Part shown: positions 11,667 to 23,509 of the stretch, piece after piece | Layout of the letters: every line of letters begins with the position of its first letter | Numbering within the stretch: the stretch's first letter is position 1 | From: Diphasiastrum complanatum | Taxonomy: Eukaryota; Streptophyta; Lycopodiopsida; Lycopodiales; Lycopodiaceae | Reading direction: 5' to 3' | DNA: 64,000 nt | NCBI GenBank assembly: GCA_029204225.1 | Contig: CM055102.1 | Span: 38,246,585 to 38,310,584, forward strand | Made by a program: the position numbers and the translations under genes | The notes under the pieces: generated by a model | The model's database searches: none | What the model was told of the DNA's origin: nothing | Seen by the model: only the letters and a program-made list of their open reading frames with translations

Positions 11667-14600
11667 CTAACAATCGTCCTCTAACTCAAAGTCTAAGTCA
11701 TCAGTGTCCGTGGAACTGCCAAACAAGGAATCTGTAGATGACGCTGAGGGTATCATGTGTCGTGGTAAGCCTCTGCCTCTGCCTCTGCGTCCGCCTCTGT
11801 CTCTTCCCTGTCCCCTACCTCTCCCTCTCCCTCTTTCTCTCCCTCCTGCCCCCTCCTGGCTGGCTCCAACTGCTCCTCCTCTACTACTCCCTCCAGGTCG
11901 CCCTCTCAACTGTGATCTCGTACTCTGGGAAGGCCCTATAAACTCAGAGCCGACCTGGCCCTCAACTGCCTGTGAAACTCCAGTCCTCTCTACAAACAAG
12001 GCCCCCAAACCCCCCTCTGGAACGTCTAGGTCGCCCTCTACGTCTAGGTGCAGGAACGGCTGGCTCCTCCTGTGTCTCGGCATCGGGGTCTACGAATAAG
12101 TGCTGCATGTCTTCCCCCCCCTCATGCTCATCTTCATCCTCTGCCTCTGTATCACCCTCATCCATCCACTCCTCCTCCTCGTACCCATGCCCAAATCCCT
12201 CTCCATGCCCCAAAATCTCATCATCTCCATCCTCTCCCATCTCCTGACGTCGAGCTGCTCTCCTGTGGCATCGTGTAGACCGTGCCTCTGCATCTGCCTG
12301 CCTATGTAGCTCCTGGTAGATATCATCCTCGACCTCCTCCTCGGTAGGTGGCACCCGAGGATCAACAGCTGTTGTATGTACCTTGCAGGAGTCAGGGTTC
12401 ACCTACAAAAGCAAACGGGCATGGTTAGCAAACCTATGCATTTGTCAATAAATTCATTTGAAACGCAAGTACGTCAAGCAATACTAGTAAAGTCACTAAC
12501 TCACCTCGATCAAGCGGTCAGCCTGCATGCGTGTGCGTCTCAACATGCGTCCGTTGGTGTTCACAAACACCAACCGCCTGCACTGCTCAATGGAGAGTCT
12601 ATTTCTCTTCTTCGTGTGATGGCTGGCCCATACACTCCAGTTCCGCTCACAGGCGGAAGCCGAACAATCTTGTGAAAGGACCCTCTCTGCCAGTCGCTGA
12701 AGGTCAGGCGTACTGCGGCCATGAAAGCTCCACCAGGTGACAGGCGCCAACTGGTCCTCTCTGAGCTTACACTGCTCTCGATCAAAAGGATATAGGCCTC
12801 GCTCGAACTTGATCTTGTCTCGCTCTATGTTCCCTAGAGTCATGCCTGTTGGCAAAGGAAATAGAACACGTGTCAGGACACAAACCAAAGCGTATGCTAA
12901 TACAAACAACTACACTAGCTAGAATATTTACAATACCTGCGCCGGGCCATACACGCTCGGTGTACTCCACCCATCCTCGGTGGAGCTCCGTGTCGCCAGG
13001 ACGTCTGGTAGAGTGCCACAATGGGTGTAGCATGTGGGCCACCGCATGGATGGGTCTGTGGAAGTAGTCCCACCTCGCCTCCCAACGTGTGAGGAGCTTC
13101 GTTCCTGCGCAGGTGACATTGCAAATGGTTAGGCATCTTCGAAAACACGAGCAGAGTGAAATTGAAATAAGAAAGTGATAGGAGACGTACCTATCCTCCT
13201 CCAAGCCACATCTGTGAAGCGCCTCGCCGATGCGGTCCATGAACTCGTATATGAGACCGAGAGTGCACCCCTCTTGGTCTACTAGGCGCAACACATAGAA
13301 GACAGGTCGAAGAACCTCTACAATCTCACTCGCACGTGTTTAGAAGTCCTCTGCAAAGACTATGGCCTGGAAGAACATTGCCTCTGTCGTGCAGTTCCTG
13401 AACTCATCAAATGCCTCACTGGATACCATCCTCCGCAAATGATCTCGCAAGACGCATAATCGCTTGAGAACTAGGAAAAAGAAGGCAAAGCGAGTGGGTG
13501 CTGGCTTCTTCAGGTCCAGCCGAGAGAATGTACGGAACAATGCCAGCACGCGCCTCTTTCTGGTGACGAACTTCACTATGCGCATGGCCTGGGAGGTGAG
13601 CTGCAAGACAAACATTAAACAAAAAATTGTTAGAAGCTAAAAGAGGTTAGGGGCCTGGAATAATTGACAGGTGCAAAATGCTTTACAAAGTGACGAAAAT
13701 TGTACCTCACGAATCCATGGAAGTGCAACCATGTCCTGAATGAGAAGGTCGATGCAATGTGCAGCGCACGGGGTCCACACAATACTCGGGTGCTCCCTCA
13801 TCACCATCTCTCCCATCGATCTGCAGTTCGAGCCGTTGTTTGTAACGACTTGAACCACATGCTCTGCCCCAATCTCCTACACTACAGAGATCACTGCCTC
13901 ATAGATGAACTCGGCCGTGATGGCTCCACCAGCTCGAGTAGCATCCACGCCTCGTAGGAAGACTGTGCCAAGTGGGCAAGACACTAGGATATTGACGACA
14001 GATTGCCGACGAGTGTCAGTCCGTCCATCGCTCAATATCGAGCATGCATAGCTACAAAAATACAACATTTCTTAGACATGTGCACTTGCAAACACTGTGG
14101 TAATTTCTAGATTGAAACAAATGAAGTGGTAAAGAGTAGCAAAAAATTCTTACGTCTGCAACGCTGCGAATGGAGCTCAGCTCCCGTGTGATGGTCTCCT
14201 CCTCCTGTCGTAGCATGGTCGTGCGCAATGCCTCTCTCCTCGGAGGCCTCCATGACGAATCAGCTGATGCTATCTGAAGGCAAGTGTCTCTAAAGATCCA
14301 AGTGTTTGCAACAGCAAAAGGAATGCCACACTCATAGAACAGCTGGCCAATCCGTCGGGTACACAAGGCATGATGATGTCTCTGCCATGCACCTCGGTCC
14401 AATGTCTGCTGCCTAGCCCTAACCGCTCTCTACTGCACAGAGGACTCTCCTGGTCTAGAACGCCCACTAGAAACAATAGATGGGCGTGCTAAAGGTGTGT
14501 CTGACTGTGGAGCATCGCCTGCTGCATCGCTGCGGCCCTCTGTGGCATGATCTGACTCTGTAAATGGTGCGTCAGCAACTGATGACGACGCTGGACGAGA

Positions 14601-15171
14601 TGGACCTGCGGCTGAAGGAACAACTGGACTAGAGGGTGCATGTGTGCTGGATGCTCTATGAACATCCCCCCCACGTGACTAGGCCCTGCCTCTGCATGTG
14701 TGCTGGATGCTCTGGGAATATCTCCCCCCATGTGACTAGGCCCTGCCTCTGCATCTGCATCTGCTCTGGACCCTGCACCTCTACCATGTCCCGAACCTGC
14801 TCTAGTCCTTGCTCCTGTCACTGACCCACGAACAACACTGTGAGATGGTCTCAAAGGCTCAAGAGATGCACCGTCACGCCCGTATGTGTCCATCAATCTC
14901 TCCACCTCTGCATCTGATATGCGAGGGCAAGTGGATATGCCCATCCCCGCCCATCTGGCCTGGTGAGTCGTAGCAAATGGGCCCTAACCCTGGTAAGAGA
15001 ACCAGTAAAGATGCCGCCACAATGCAGGCATCTCCATCTGCGGGCACCAGATCTCTGCTGCGTAGCCACATCCCCCTCTGTCAACTCTACCTCTGACCAA
15101 ATGCCTCTACCAAGGACCGGCATCGTGTGACTCAGCCAATGTATCAGACCTGCAAAAGAGGAAGCAAACAA
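11667..15171 (-). pseudogene. hAT transposase with BED, DUF659, dimerisation domain and acidic/RG tail
   Basis: Cut-and-paste transposase, minus strand, in about seven exons with GT-AG borders. BED zinc finger at 15100-14890 ('CLHCGGIFTGSLTRVRAHLL', frameshifted) with linker to about 14156 (donor GTAAGA). DUF659 at 14050-13706 ('SDGRTDTRRQSVVNILVSCP', 'VVTNNGSNCRSMGE', 'IVWTPCAAHCIDLL'). Middle exons 13600-13192 ('LDLKKPAPTRFA', 'LGLIYEFMDRIGEAL') and 13105-12938 ('YFHRPIHAVAHMLHP'). Dimerisation exon 12848-12505 ('VTWWSFHG', 'LAERVLSQDCSASACERNWS'). The last exon, 12402-11667, is an acidic segment, an AT-hook-like 'RRRGRPRR' and a long RG-rich run. In-frame stops in the DUF659 exon and near 13340, plus the BED frameshift, suggest a recently inactivated copy. 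Domain identity is firm; exon ends are approximate. Confidence 0.75.
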
Positions 15172-15220
15172 TCACATGTCAGTATTCTGTTGGTAGCAAC
15201 AACAATCGGATTGTTCGCAT

Positions 15221-15237
15221 TCAACCCTAAACCCTAA
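15221..15237 (-). promoter_or_regulatory. Telo-box-like TTTAGGG repeat upstream of the hAT transposase
   Basis: The plus strand reads AACCCTAAACCCTAAAA: two telomere-type units just 5' of the BED exon. The second hAT has three units in the same relative place (28071-28091). In plants, AAACCCTAA telo boxes are known promoter elements of genes active in dividing cells; use here is inferred. Confidence 0.4.
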
Positions 15238-15710
15238 AATGCATGTGGTTTGGGCCCTAAACTGAAAACATTCTCTAGAAGCGATAAAAACCGAAACTAA
15301 CAGCACAAGCATGTTTGAGGGCATGACGAAACACAGTTTGGCCTAAAATTGCACCTCAATCAGATATAAGCTACTTTGCAAAAAGAGTCAAAAACACATG
15401 GAAAAGGGGCATGAGATTCATATCTTTTGATACAAGCAAAAATGGGAAAAACTAACAGCATGAGCATCTCTGTGGGGTTCAATACAGATGATTTGAAACC
15501 AAAAACCAGTTCATTACGTTGCCTACAGCTCATTCTATGAGCTACCAAGGTTTGAAGTCAAAACTCACCTAAAATCGTTTTGGAGACAAACGCCGCCACC
15601 TCGTCGCTTCCACCGTCCTGATCATGCACAGATCGATGCCCCACGCTGCCCACAATCCACGATCACCTCCTCATCCTTGCTCTCTCTCGCTCTCCAACTC
15701 TGAAAATGCA

Positions 15711-15764
15711 AAATTTTTTATGTGGGCCGCGGGCTGCCTGCTCGCGGCCCACATAAAAAAATTT
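15711..15764. repeat. Long hairpin at the 5' end of hAT element 1
   Basis: The arms AAATTTTTTATGTGGGCCGCG and its complement (one extra A in the right arm) are separated by 11 bases. A 21-bp stem of this quality at the transposon end suggests a structural or transposase-binding role. Confidence 0.75.
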
Positions 15765-15774
15765 CAAAATTTTT

Positions 15775-15871
15775 TCGCGTTCCGGGACCGCGTTTCTGGT
15801 CCTGGAACGCCAGCGATCCGGAACGCGCGATCCGGAACGCGCTCCTTCCGGATCGCAATCCGCTGCAACTG
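15775..15871. repeat. Subterminal GGAACGCG motif array (hAT element 1)
   Basis: In under 100 bp there are several direct and inverted copies of GGAACGC/GCGTTCC and GATCCGG, ending in CTGCAACTG at the element border. Subterminal short repeats are transposase-binding sites in known hAT elements. Confidence 0.6.
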
Positions 15872-15879
15872 AGCATGGA
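15872..15879. repeat. 8-bp target site duplication, right (hAT element 1)
   Basis: AGCATGGA, identical to 11119-11126. Confidence 0.75.
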
Positions 15880-16199
15880 ATATTTAGGAAGAAGAAATGT
15901 TTTTGAAGAGCATCAAGTAATTAGATGAGGGAGCATAGTGCAAACAGTGAAAAGGTTATAGATGAAGAATCAAGAGCAATAAGAGGAGAAAATAGAGGGC
16001 ATTGCCTTTTAGCTATGATGATGTATGGGCAAAACATCACACCAAAACCTGAATAGAGAGAATAATACAAATATAGATAGCAATTTGATGTAGAAGAATA
16101 GGCTAATGATTATTTCCATGAGAATACTGAATGATCTGATTTATATGTATCATGAAGTGGTGCTAAATCAATCTTAAGCTACTTTTTTATGTCAGCAAC
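15880..16199. other. AT-rich interval with no gene seen
   Basis: The hAT flank continues without any open frame or motif that I can assign. Confidence 0.4.
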
Positions 16200-16560
16200 T
16201 AGTTTCTAAACAATCATTCAAAAACCCTGTTCCTCCTCCTAGTGTTGTAGAGTATTCCACGCTTGGTATTAGAGCATAGGGGAGATCTAGTGGATCTCGA
16301 AGCTTCTAATTGTAGCTCTTGCTAAATGTAGCACCCTCCCTTGCTACAGATTGTGGGAAGCAAGATCATGAGGCATAGTTGGTAGTCAAAAAGGTAGACC
16401 TTGTGAACTATAGTGGATGGCAAATGCGATTTTGCAAGGTTGAGTTAAACTATTTAAGAAAGTAGATTACTAAAGGTCTATCTATGACTAGGTGGCTGGC
16501 AACCTATTAGAGATAAAAGAAAAAATGTTGTTTGCTGGTTGGAAAGCTATTGTGAACGTG
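16200..16560 (+). pseudogene. Possible copia LTR end, PBS and start of gag
   Basis: TTGGTATTAGAGC at 16263-16275 is one transition away from the initiator-Met tRNA PBS. Downstream, with frameshifts, come 'VDLVNYSGWQMRFCKVEL' and 'VAGNLLEIKEKMLFAGWKA', like the start of Ty1/copia gag (a NYSxW motif). No LTR partner was found. Confidence 0.35.
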
Positions 16561-16564
16561 AACC

Positions 16565-19500
16565 ATGGCCAAAAATCGGAAGGGAACCCCGTTTCCTCAA
16601 TCTTTTGACTCAACTACTTCAGCCTCAATGGCTTCTGCACCTCCAACTATGGCTCAGCCATCTTTAGCTTCTAGCATTGCTTCAACATTCTCCTCACAAG
16701 CAAATCCATCTTCACCTTCTCCTTTTATGCCAATCCCTATCTCTCCATTAGATCTCATTAATAGTGATCCACTGTAGCCCTTCCTTTGACCCTTGATAAC
16801 CCAGAAGCATCTCTGCCTCCATCCTTTATGATCTTTGTCATTCGTGCAAATCAACTACGTTCATATGAATATCTTAACAACCATCGAGAAAAACATGTGT
16901 CTCTTGAGTCTGTGATCCATGCTGTTCAATCCCACCTTTAGAAGCTGGATACGTCCATTGATGATCTCAGGAAAGAAGTTGCAATTATCAAAAGTGAGGC
17001 TTCTTTTCACACGACTACTTCAACTAAGATCCGGCAGCTTGAAAATCAAGTAGAGCAGCATCATACTACTGTCCAAACTTGGCAGATGTACTTAAAAGTT
17101 CGAATACTACTAGTCCTCCACCTCCACCTTCATTTATCTCAACTACGTTCGCCGAGAGTTGTCTGCGAGAGTAGAAAGCCCTTAATGTTCGAGTTAGAGG
17201 TATTACAAATTCCCATTCCCAGGATGTTGTTGGCAAAGCTAAGAAGTTATTGGAAGAGACTCTTCAACACCATAACAAAAGTATGGATACCGTGTGGCGT
17301 CCTAAGAAGGATCCAGATAGTCTTGTCATACGTTTCACAACTGTATCTCATCGTCGTGAAGTGCTAGGTAAGAGATTGAAACTACGGGATACCAAGATAT
17401 GCCTGGATGAAGACCTTACTTTCATTCAGGTTCAAGAATGGAAAAAGGCAAGACAGGAGGCTTAACAAATGGGAAATGGATGATCTACAGGGATGGTATT
17501 ATTCGATTTGTAGTTCGTGTGAAGAATTGAAAAAGATTATCTATGTTAGATATAGGGGTCTTATGTTTTTACATCAAGCATCTAGGTGTAGGATGTTGAT
17601 AGGAATAAATTTGGCATAGATGGCAAATTATGCATTTCCACTTGTAATGCCACTATTGAGCCAAAATAGAGTAAGAGGCTAAACTCGTGCCAATTAGAGT
17701 GTAGACAAGTGTAATGCATTTGTTTGATGAATTCCAAGAGGTCCAATAGGAAATTGAGGTGTACTTGAATATAGTTCAATAGAATCAAAAGGTGCATGGA
17801 TCAATGGTCCAATAGGATCAAGAGGTGACAAAGTATGGTCCAATCATAGTTAAGCATAGTGGTAGCTCGTGGATCTACTAGTATCATTGTACTCCTCATT
17901 TTGAAGCAAATTGATTTGGTGATTATACGGATTTTGTGAGTTATTGGATTTCTAGCTTTCTCTCTCTACCCGAGAGCTCATGATGCTTTTTCTCTCTCTA
18001 CCCGAGGAGAGCAGCTTGTTTTTACTTAGATTATTTTTTGAATACTTCCCACACGTGTGAGTGAGAGTTGGAAGTGATTGAATGCATGTAGTAGTGTGTT
18101 TTTGCCATAGGATCTAAGATTGATCTTGAATCTCAATCTAATCTTAATCTTGGTGCATCTACACACCTTAGGAGATCACAAGTACAACGAGTGGACAATC
18201 CACTCGTGTGAAATTCAACAGTTCGCAAACCTATTGCTATTAATAAAAGTTTGATTGAGATACCTGAGATTGCTTAGAGTTAGAGTCAGAGTCAGAGAAC
18301 TGAAGAGATGTCCACTTGAACTTGTAAATGGTCTACGTAGCATATAATCTGATTGCTATTCTCCTCTATGCGGATGATGTGGTACTAGTATCCCTGACTA
18401 GAGAGGGATTACAGAGGCAGCTGGATTGTTTACAGGGATTTTGTAGCAGATGGGGATTGGGGGTGAACACTGCGAAGACCAAGGTTATGGTCTTCAACAC
18501 TTCTTGAGCCTTCATGCAGCGCCAAGAGCTCAACCTAGATGGACAGGCCTTAGAGGTAGTTTCCTCTTATACTCCCAAATACTCTTTTCTGGTCCTACCT
18601 TCAGCATGCGACAGGCTGCCACCACCCGACTTGGGAAGGGGCATTCCTCTCTTGTTCAGCTTGAGCGGTTCTGCTTCAGGAAGCTCATCCAAGATGCTCG
18701 CAGTGAGTGTAGACTTTTTGATACTATTGTCACCCCCACAGCCTTGTATGCAGCAGAGACATGGTGTACCGATCTCCCTTCATCACATTGGGCCAGCATT
18801 TCACGATTATAGACCACCATGTTATAGCTCGTATGATTCGGGCGAAGCCCTCGGTTCCACACGAGATCCTTCTTGCAGAATTTGCCGTTCCACCCATTTA
18901 GATAGATGCCACTTTCCAACTTATCGCATATATTCAGAGAGTCCAGGCTCTGCCCGATGCAAATATGAGATATACACAGACAACACTTGTTTCCTCACAC
19001 TCCCTTCATGACTAGGGCTATCGACTATCGTGGTTCTCCCTGGCATCCCACTTCCTCCTTGAGTCATTTGGTATCTCCATTATAGAGCTCTCCTCAGGTA
19101 CTCATCAGTATATCAGGCTTGTCTTATATCAGGCATATCTCGATCGTACTGGGAGGCGATAGCTTGGGGTTAAACCCGACTATTACTGGACTCATTTTAT
19201 TGAGCTTGACATAGCAGGGTTCCTAGTTTTACCACACTATTTGGACTTGACACTATCACACTGCCTCAAATTTACATTGGGATAGCTCCGTGAGGAGCGG
19301 ATTTGCCAGTTATGCTCCTTAGATGAGGTGGAGTCAGAGGAGCACTTTATCTTTAGGTGCCCGGTGTATTACGAGATCAGAGGGAGATACCACTGTTTGT
19401 TCTGTGACACACCTGTCACCCTACGATCCCTCCTAGCCTATGAGGACTCCCGATGCGCTGCACTCATGATACGAGAGATGTTTATATTGCGACAGGACTT

Positions 19501-19993
19501 GTGTCAGACAGCCCAACAGAGTCACGTATCTCAGCTTCAGATCACTTCTTTCTTCTCTAGGAGGAGAGGACGAGACCTAGTATTTGATGATGATGATGAT
19601 GATGACTTACCTGCCCACAGAGATCGGAGATAGTGTCCCACACATACTCATGTTGCAGCACGAGCTACTCGACTTATCACGAGGAGACCTCTTCATCCTC
19701 CTAGACGACGTCAGAGACCACTAGCGGCCCTTCATGCTGCGGCCTATATTACATCCTTTTATAGCATTTGCAGGACAAGATTGGATGATAGTGTCATACC
19801 TCACTCATGACTTTTAGCAGTATACATATGCTCCCACATGTTTCATATATCATCACATCTATTTCAGTTCATAGCTTTAGATTTGCTATTTCTGTTACCG
19901 TTTTGGAGACGTTACCACATACTTGACATGTATATTTACTAGTCTTATATGGCTTTTGGCATGGAAAAGACATTAATAAAGCTTTCTTTCTTT
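16565..19993 (+). mobile_element. LINE copy A (ORF1, RT end and C-terminal domain; centre missing)
   Basis: ORF1 starts at ATG 16565 ('MAKNRKGTPFP', a start shared with copies C and D). With frameshifts it passes through a coiled coil to an RRM-like region near 17190 ('LNVRVRGITN') and a C-terminal domain ('DEDLTFIQVQEWKKA', 'WMIYRDGIIRF') ending near 17527. A 627-bp TGTTGA...TCAACA segment follows. At 18343 the sequence resumes inside the reverse transcriptase with 'AILLYADDVV' (the catalytic YADD), then 'GLGVNTAKTKVMVFN', and runs to a CCHC-like C-terminus at 19290-19400 ('CQLCSLDEVESEEHFIFRCP'). Endonuclease and most of the RT are absent. The 3' end reads GACATTAATAAAG, then a CT tract. 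Confidence 0.75.
17594..18220. repeat. Candidate solo LTR inside LINE copy A
   Basis: A segment with the 6-bp inverted ends TGTTGA and TCAACA, lying exactly between the ORF1 and RT portions of the LINE. It carries a 9-bp-arm hairpin (18187-18207). I see no matching 5-bp flanks, so the assignment is tentative. Confidence 0.35.
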
Positions 19994-20013
19994 CTCTCTC
20001 TCTCTCTCTCTCT
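19994..20013. repeat. (CT)n microsatellite between LINE copies A and B
   Basis: Ten CT units directly after the 3' tail of copy A and directly before the 5' UTR of copy B. Confidence 0.9.
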
Positions 20014-22855
20014 GAGGAAAGAAGTTCTATTGTTTTCAGATCAGAGCTTAGCCACACCTGGGTCTAAATGGCCTCTACCAAATGTGATGGAGCTTCACCC
20101 CCCTCTTCCCATGCTTTTCTTGACCAAGCTTCTGATGGCCATTCTGATGGCTAGTCAGCCATCGCTGTCTCTTCCCTTTCGTTTGCCGGTCTGTCCTTCT
20201 CATTACCTCATTCTCCATTGCAACTATCTCATACAGATTCCTGCCTTGCTTACCATATCCCTGTTGAACAATTACAACCTAGCAATTTATCCGACTTTGA
20301 ATCTCTCAACAACTACCTACACCAGTTCAAAGAAGTGTTCCAGTTTATCGGAAAATTGCGGCTACAAAATCAGACACTTCATGGAGAACTTACCAGGGTC
20401 AGTCTGCAAAATAAGGATTTGCAAAGCACCATTGATAGGATGAAAGAGAAAGGGATACAGGATACTCATTCACAGCAAGATGTGGAAAGTAAAATCTCAT
20501 CTTTGGCAAAGGAAGTGAAAGACACTCGTACTTGGGCTTTAGTTCTTAAGCAAGCTGGTAATTCCGATAACCAAGTTCAGCCTTCGTTAGTGAATTCTAC
20601 CTTAGAGAATGTTTTTTATAGAACAAGAGAGAAGAGCCAAGAAGGCTCTTAATATACGAGTTAGGGGTATCCCTAATGGAAACAAGGCACTTGATGAGGC
20701 GAAAGACCTTCTTTGTATCTAAACTTGCACATTATATGGAGGGATTTGACACTGCTTGGTGGAGCAAATTTGATGATAAGGTCCTATTCATAAAGTTTTG
20801 CTCCATTGAACAACGTAATTCTGCTTTACGCCTTCGAGCTAAGCTCAAAGGATCTTTTATTTTAATGGATGACGACCTAACACACACACAATGGCAAGCG
20901 AGGAAATTGGTCATTCAGGAGGCCAATGCTAGGAATCAAAGAGTGGTCTTTATTGAAGGCAAGCCTAAATTCTATGATAAGATTTCACAATAGGGAATCG
21001 AGGATCCCGGGCACAACAACCCGAGATCCCCTCAGCCATTACAGATTGGTTCTTAGCGGAGACTCATGAATCACTATATCGACCTCTTCCAGTTATTCAG
21101 AATTACTCATGGTATTCAGCGTACAGGCCTTTCGTAAGAGGAAAAACCACGTGTGGATCTGGTGGTGTTGCATGTCTTACCAAGGAAGTTTTTCGTACTC
21201 ATTTTAAGCTACTCAAAAGTGATCCATTTGCACGATTTATTTGGTTACAGTTTTATGGTCACTTCTTAGGGCTACCTCAAGATCTCTTTATAGCAGTTTG
21301 TTATTTTGCACCTCAGACATCAGCTTTTGCAGATTATGGTGGTGACCCCTTCCAGGCTCTTTCCGATGATATAGCCAGCTTTGCACAGCAGGGCCTTACT
21401 TTATTAGTAGGCGATTTTAACGCTCGCACCAACACCCAGCAGACAGAGTTTCATGCAGATAGTGATTTCCTACATATTCAGGTTTTGGATGTGGGTTTGG
21501 ACAAGACCTCTCAGGATGCTAATACCCCAGCTACACACTTTGGAGAACAGTTGATTGGACTTGCAGAAGCTCACTCTTTAGCCATTCTGAACGGCGTTTC
21601 TCGATGGCCATCATCATCAGTTTTTACCTGCCATCTGCACGGTGGTGGACACAACGTTGTTGACTACTTCGTTGGCTCACCAGCCTTAATTCCGTTTCTT
21701 CATACTTTCATATTATGCACCCCACCATCTCTGATCACTCTCTATTGCTCCTATCTCTTGGCCATGCTACTCTTGGTACTGTTACGACTCCGCATTCCAC
21801 ACGCCACCATCGTCCTTCTTTCTCTCCAATTGGTCTTCCTACTTACACTTCCTCTCTGGCCACAATGCTCGATGATTTCCCCTTATCATCTTCAGTAGGC
21901 CAACAAGCCGCCTTTTTATCTCAGTCGCTTCTTTGCTCAGCCAATACTGCATATCCTCCCAAAACTTTCTCATCTCATAAACGCACTTACAATAGTTGGT
22001 ATGATGATGAGCGCCTCTCTCTACACAAGCAGGTTGTTTATGCTCAAAATCATTCTCCCGACACCTTAGCATCTAAACAAAGAGAATACCGTGGGATGAC
22101 TTTGCAGAAGACCATGTACTTTCAGTCTCTGGCACAAAAACTCATCGATTCTTTGGACTCTTCTTCTTCCACCTTCTTTTGGAAGATCAGCTCACTATTG
22201 AGACTGGCAGATACGTAGACATGCCACGACCATTACGAATCTGTCGGTGCCGTACATTATAGGAGGTTGAGCATGAGTTTCACTTTATTTTCTTATGTCT
22301 AGCTTACTATGAGATCAGAGGCAGATACCACTGTCTTTATCGGGACACTCCACTCACGCTTGGTTCCTTGCCTATTCCAATGCGAGATGTGTTGGTTTAC
22401 TTTTGCGAGAGTTGTCCTTGAGATCTTCACTTATGCTGGATGATCGGATGTTGACCACAGCCAGCCACATATTACACTTTTCTTTCAGAAAAGAGTTAGG
22501 GAGGATACTTCTGATAGTGAGATTGACATTCCAGCTCGCCGACAGAAGCTCCAGCGTCTTCCTCGACCGTCCAGAGTTCGTCATCAGAGGACACCGTGTG
22601 CCTCACACCAGATCACACAATTTTTCTCTTTCAGTTAGTGAGTTGTACTCCTCCGCTTAGCTAGTGGTTAAGCTACTGCTTTTGTACCCTCACCATAGCT
22701 AGAGGTTAAGCTTTGGTTTTATTTCCAGTTTATTCTGTTTTTAGCTTTAGCGGATAGAAATAAGTCCAACATGGACAACGCTCCTTTCTGATGTACTTTT
22801 TCTTTGTCTTATGTGCCCAAGGGCACCCGAAAGACATTAATATATTCTTTTCTAT
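20014..22855 (+). mobile_element. LINE copy B (ORF1 and endonuclease; RT deleted)
   Basis: ORF1 runs from ATG 20069 with frameshifts: coiled coil (20330-20530), 'ALNIRVRGIPNGNK' near 20655, then the C-terminal domain 'MDDDLTHTQWQARKLV' to 20990. An APE-type endonuclease follows, broken by stops, with 'GGVACLTKE', the catalytic 'GDFNARTN' (about 21412-21435), 'DYFVGSP' and 'SDHSLLLLSL' (about 21733). Frame 21715-22218 carries on into the region ahead of the RT ('RTYNSWYDDE', 'SSSSTFFWK'). At about 22190 it jumps to the C-terminal domain ('HDHYESVGAVHY', 'EIDIPARRQKLQRLPRPSRV'). The whole RT is missing. The 3' end reads GACATTAATATA, then CT repeats. Confidence 0.75.
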
Positions 22856-22875
22856 TCTCTCTCTCTCTCTCTCTC
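22856..22875. repeat. (CT)n microsatellite
   Basis: Joins the 3' tail of LINE copy B to a LINE reverse-transcriptase fragment. Confidence 0.9.
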
Positions 22876-23115
22876 AACTCGTACATTGATGAGCTAGAGA
22901 GAGTCATCTCACAGTGCGGCGGCTCTGGTTGGAGACTTGGCGATATTCTGATTGCCATTCTTCTTTATGCCGATGATGTGGTACCAGTCTCCCCACACTG
23001 TTTCCTCTTTAGTATTTGCATCATCATCTATTTTTGCCAGAGGTCATTTGTGACATGATGTATATTTATGTTATATTGTACTCCATTATACCATCTCTCA
23101 GACCTACTGATCATG

Positions 23116-23116
<1 letters not shown>
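22876..23116 (+). pseudogene. LINE reverse-transcriptase fragment with YADD
   Basis: Reads 'SYIDELERVISQCGGSGW', 'IAILLYADDVVPVSP': the segment between RT motifs B and C of the same LINE family (compare 34976-35090). It is bounded by CT tracts on both sides. Confidence 0.7.

Positions 23117-23185
<69 letters not shown>
23117..23185. repeat. (CT)n microsatellite, about 69 bp
   Basis: Nearly perfect CT tract between two LINE fragments. Confidence 0.95.
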
Positions 23186-23188
<3 letters not shown>

Positions 23189-23360
23189 TGGCAAACGGGC
23201 TATCTATCGAGATGGAGGGGTGCACTTTTTTGATAGTGCTCCTAGCAGCTCTCAGTGCTAGGGATTTGGGGTCCCCGGGTTCGGGAGTGAAACGGGGCCC
23301 CATCCACACCCTCCAGATTGGAGTATGGAACTGTGTGTTAGGAATTAATGTTTATTTGAT
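23186..23360 (+). pseudogene. LINE fragment: end of ORF1 and start of endonuclease
   Basis: Begins directly after the CT tract with 'GKRAIYRDGGVHFF', matching 'GKRVIYRDGKARY' at the end of copy D ORF1. After a gap 'LQIGVWNC' resembles the first strand of the endonuclease ('LRLSIWNSNG' in copy D). Confidence 0.5.
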
Positions 23361-23509
23361 ACCCCTTAGTGTGAGTATGGCCATGCCTGCGTGCTATTAT
23401 AGGGGCCATTGTTAAAAGTAATAAATGATAATGATAGTTTCTCATAGGTTACTTTGACCCAAAAGGTCGAGACTTGTGTAACCATGGGTTAGGTTTATTA
23501 TTTAGACCA

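Larger units (their letters stand above)
11127..15871 (-). mobile_element. hAT-superfamily DNA transposon, full length (element 1)
   Basis: A 4,745-bp element flanked by exact 8-bp repeats AGCATGGA. The left end reads AGCAAGGTTGCAG; the right end, complemented, reads CAGTTGCAG. The termini are therefore short, imperfect inverted repeats sharing GTTGCAG. It encodes a DUF659/hAT transposase on the minus strand (11667-15171). The 5' end (right side) holds an array of GGAACGCG/CGCGTTCC motifs and a strong hairpin. The 3' end (left side) holds one inverted pair of GTTCC/GGAAC followed by a T tract. Confidence 0.8.

Noticed and set aside
23117-23185. CT tract considered as a CRISPR or tandem gene repeat
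   Set aside because: Plain dinucleotide microsatellite without spacers.
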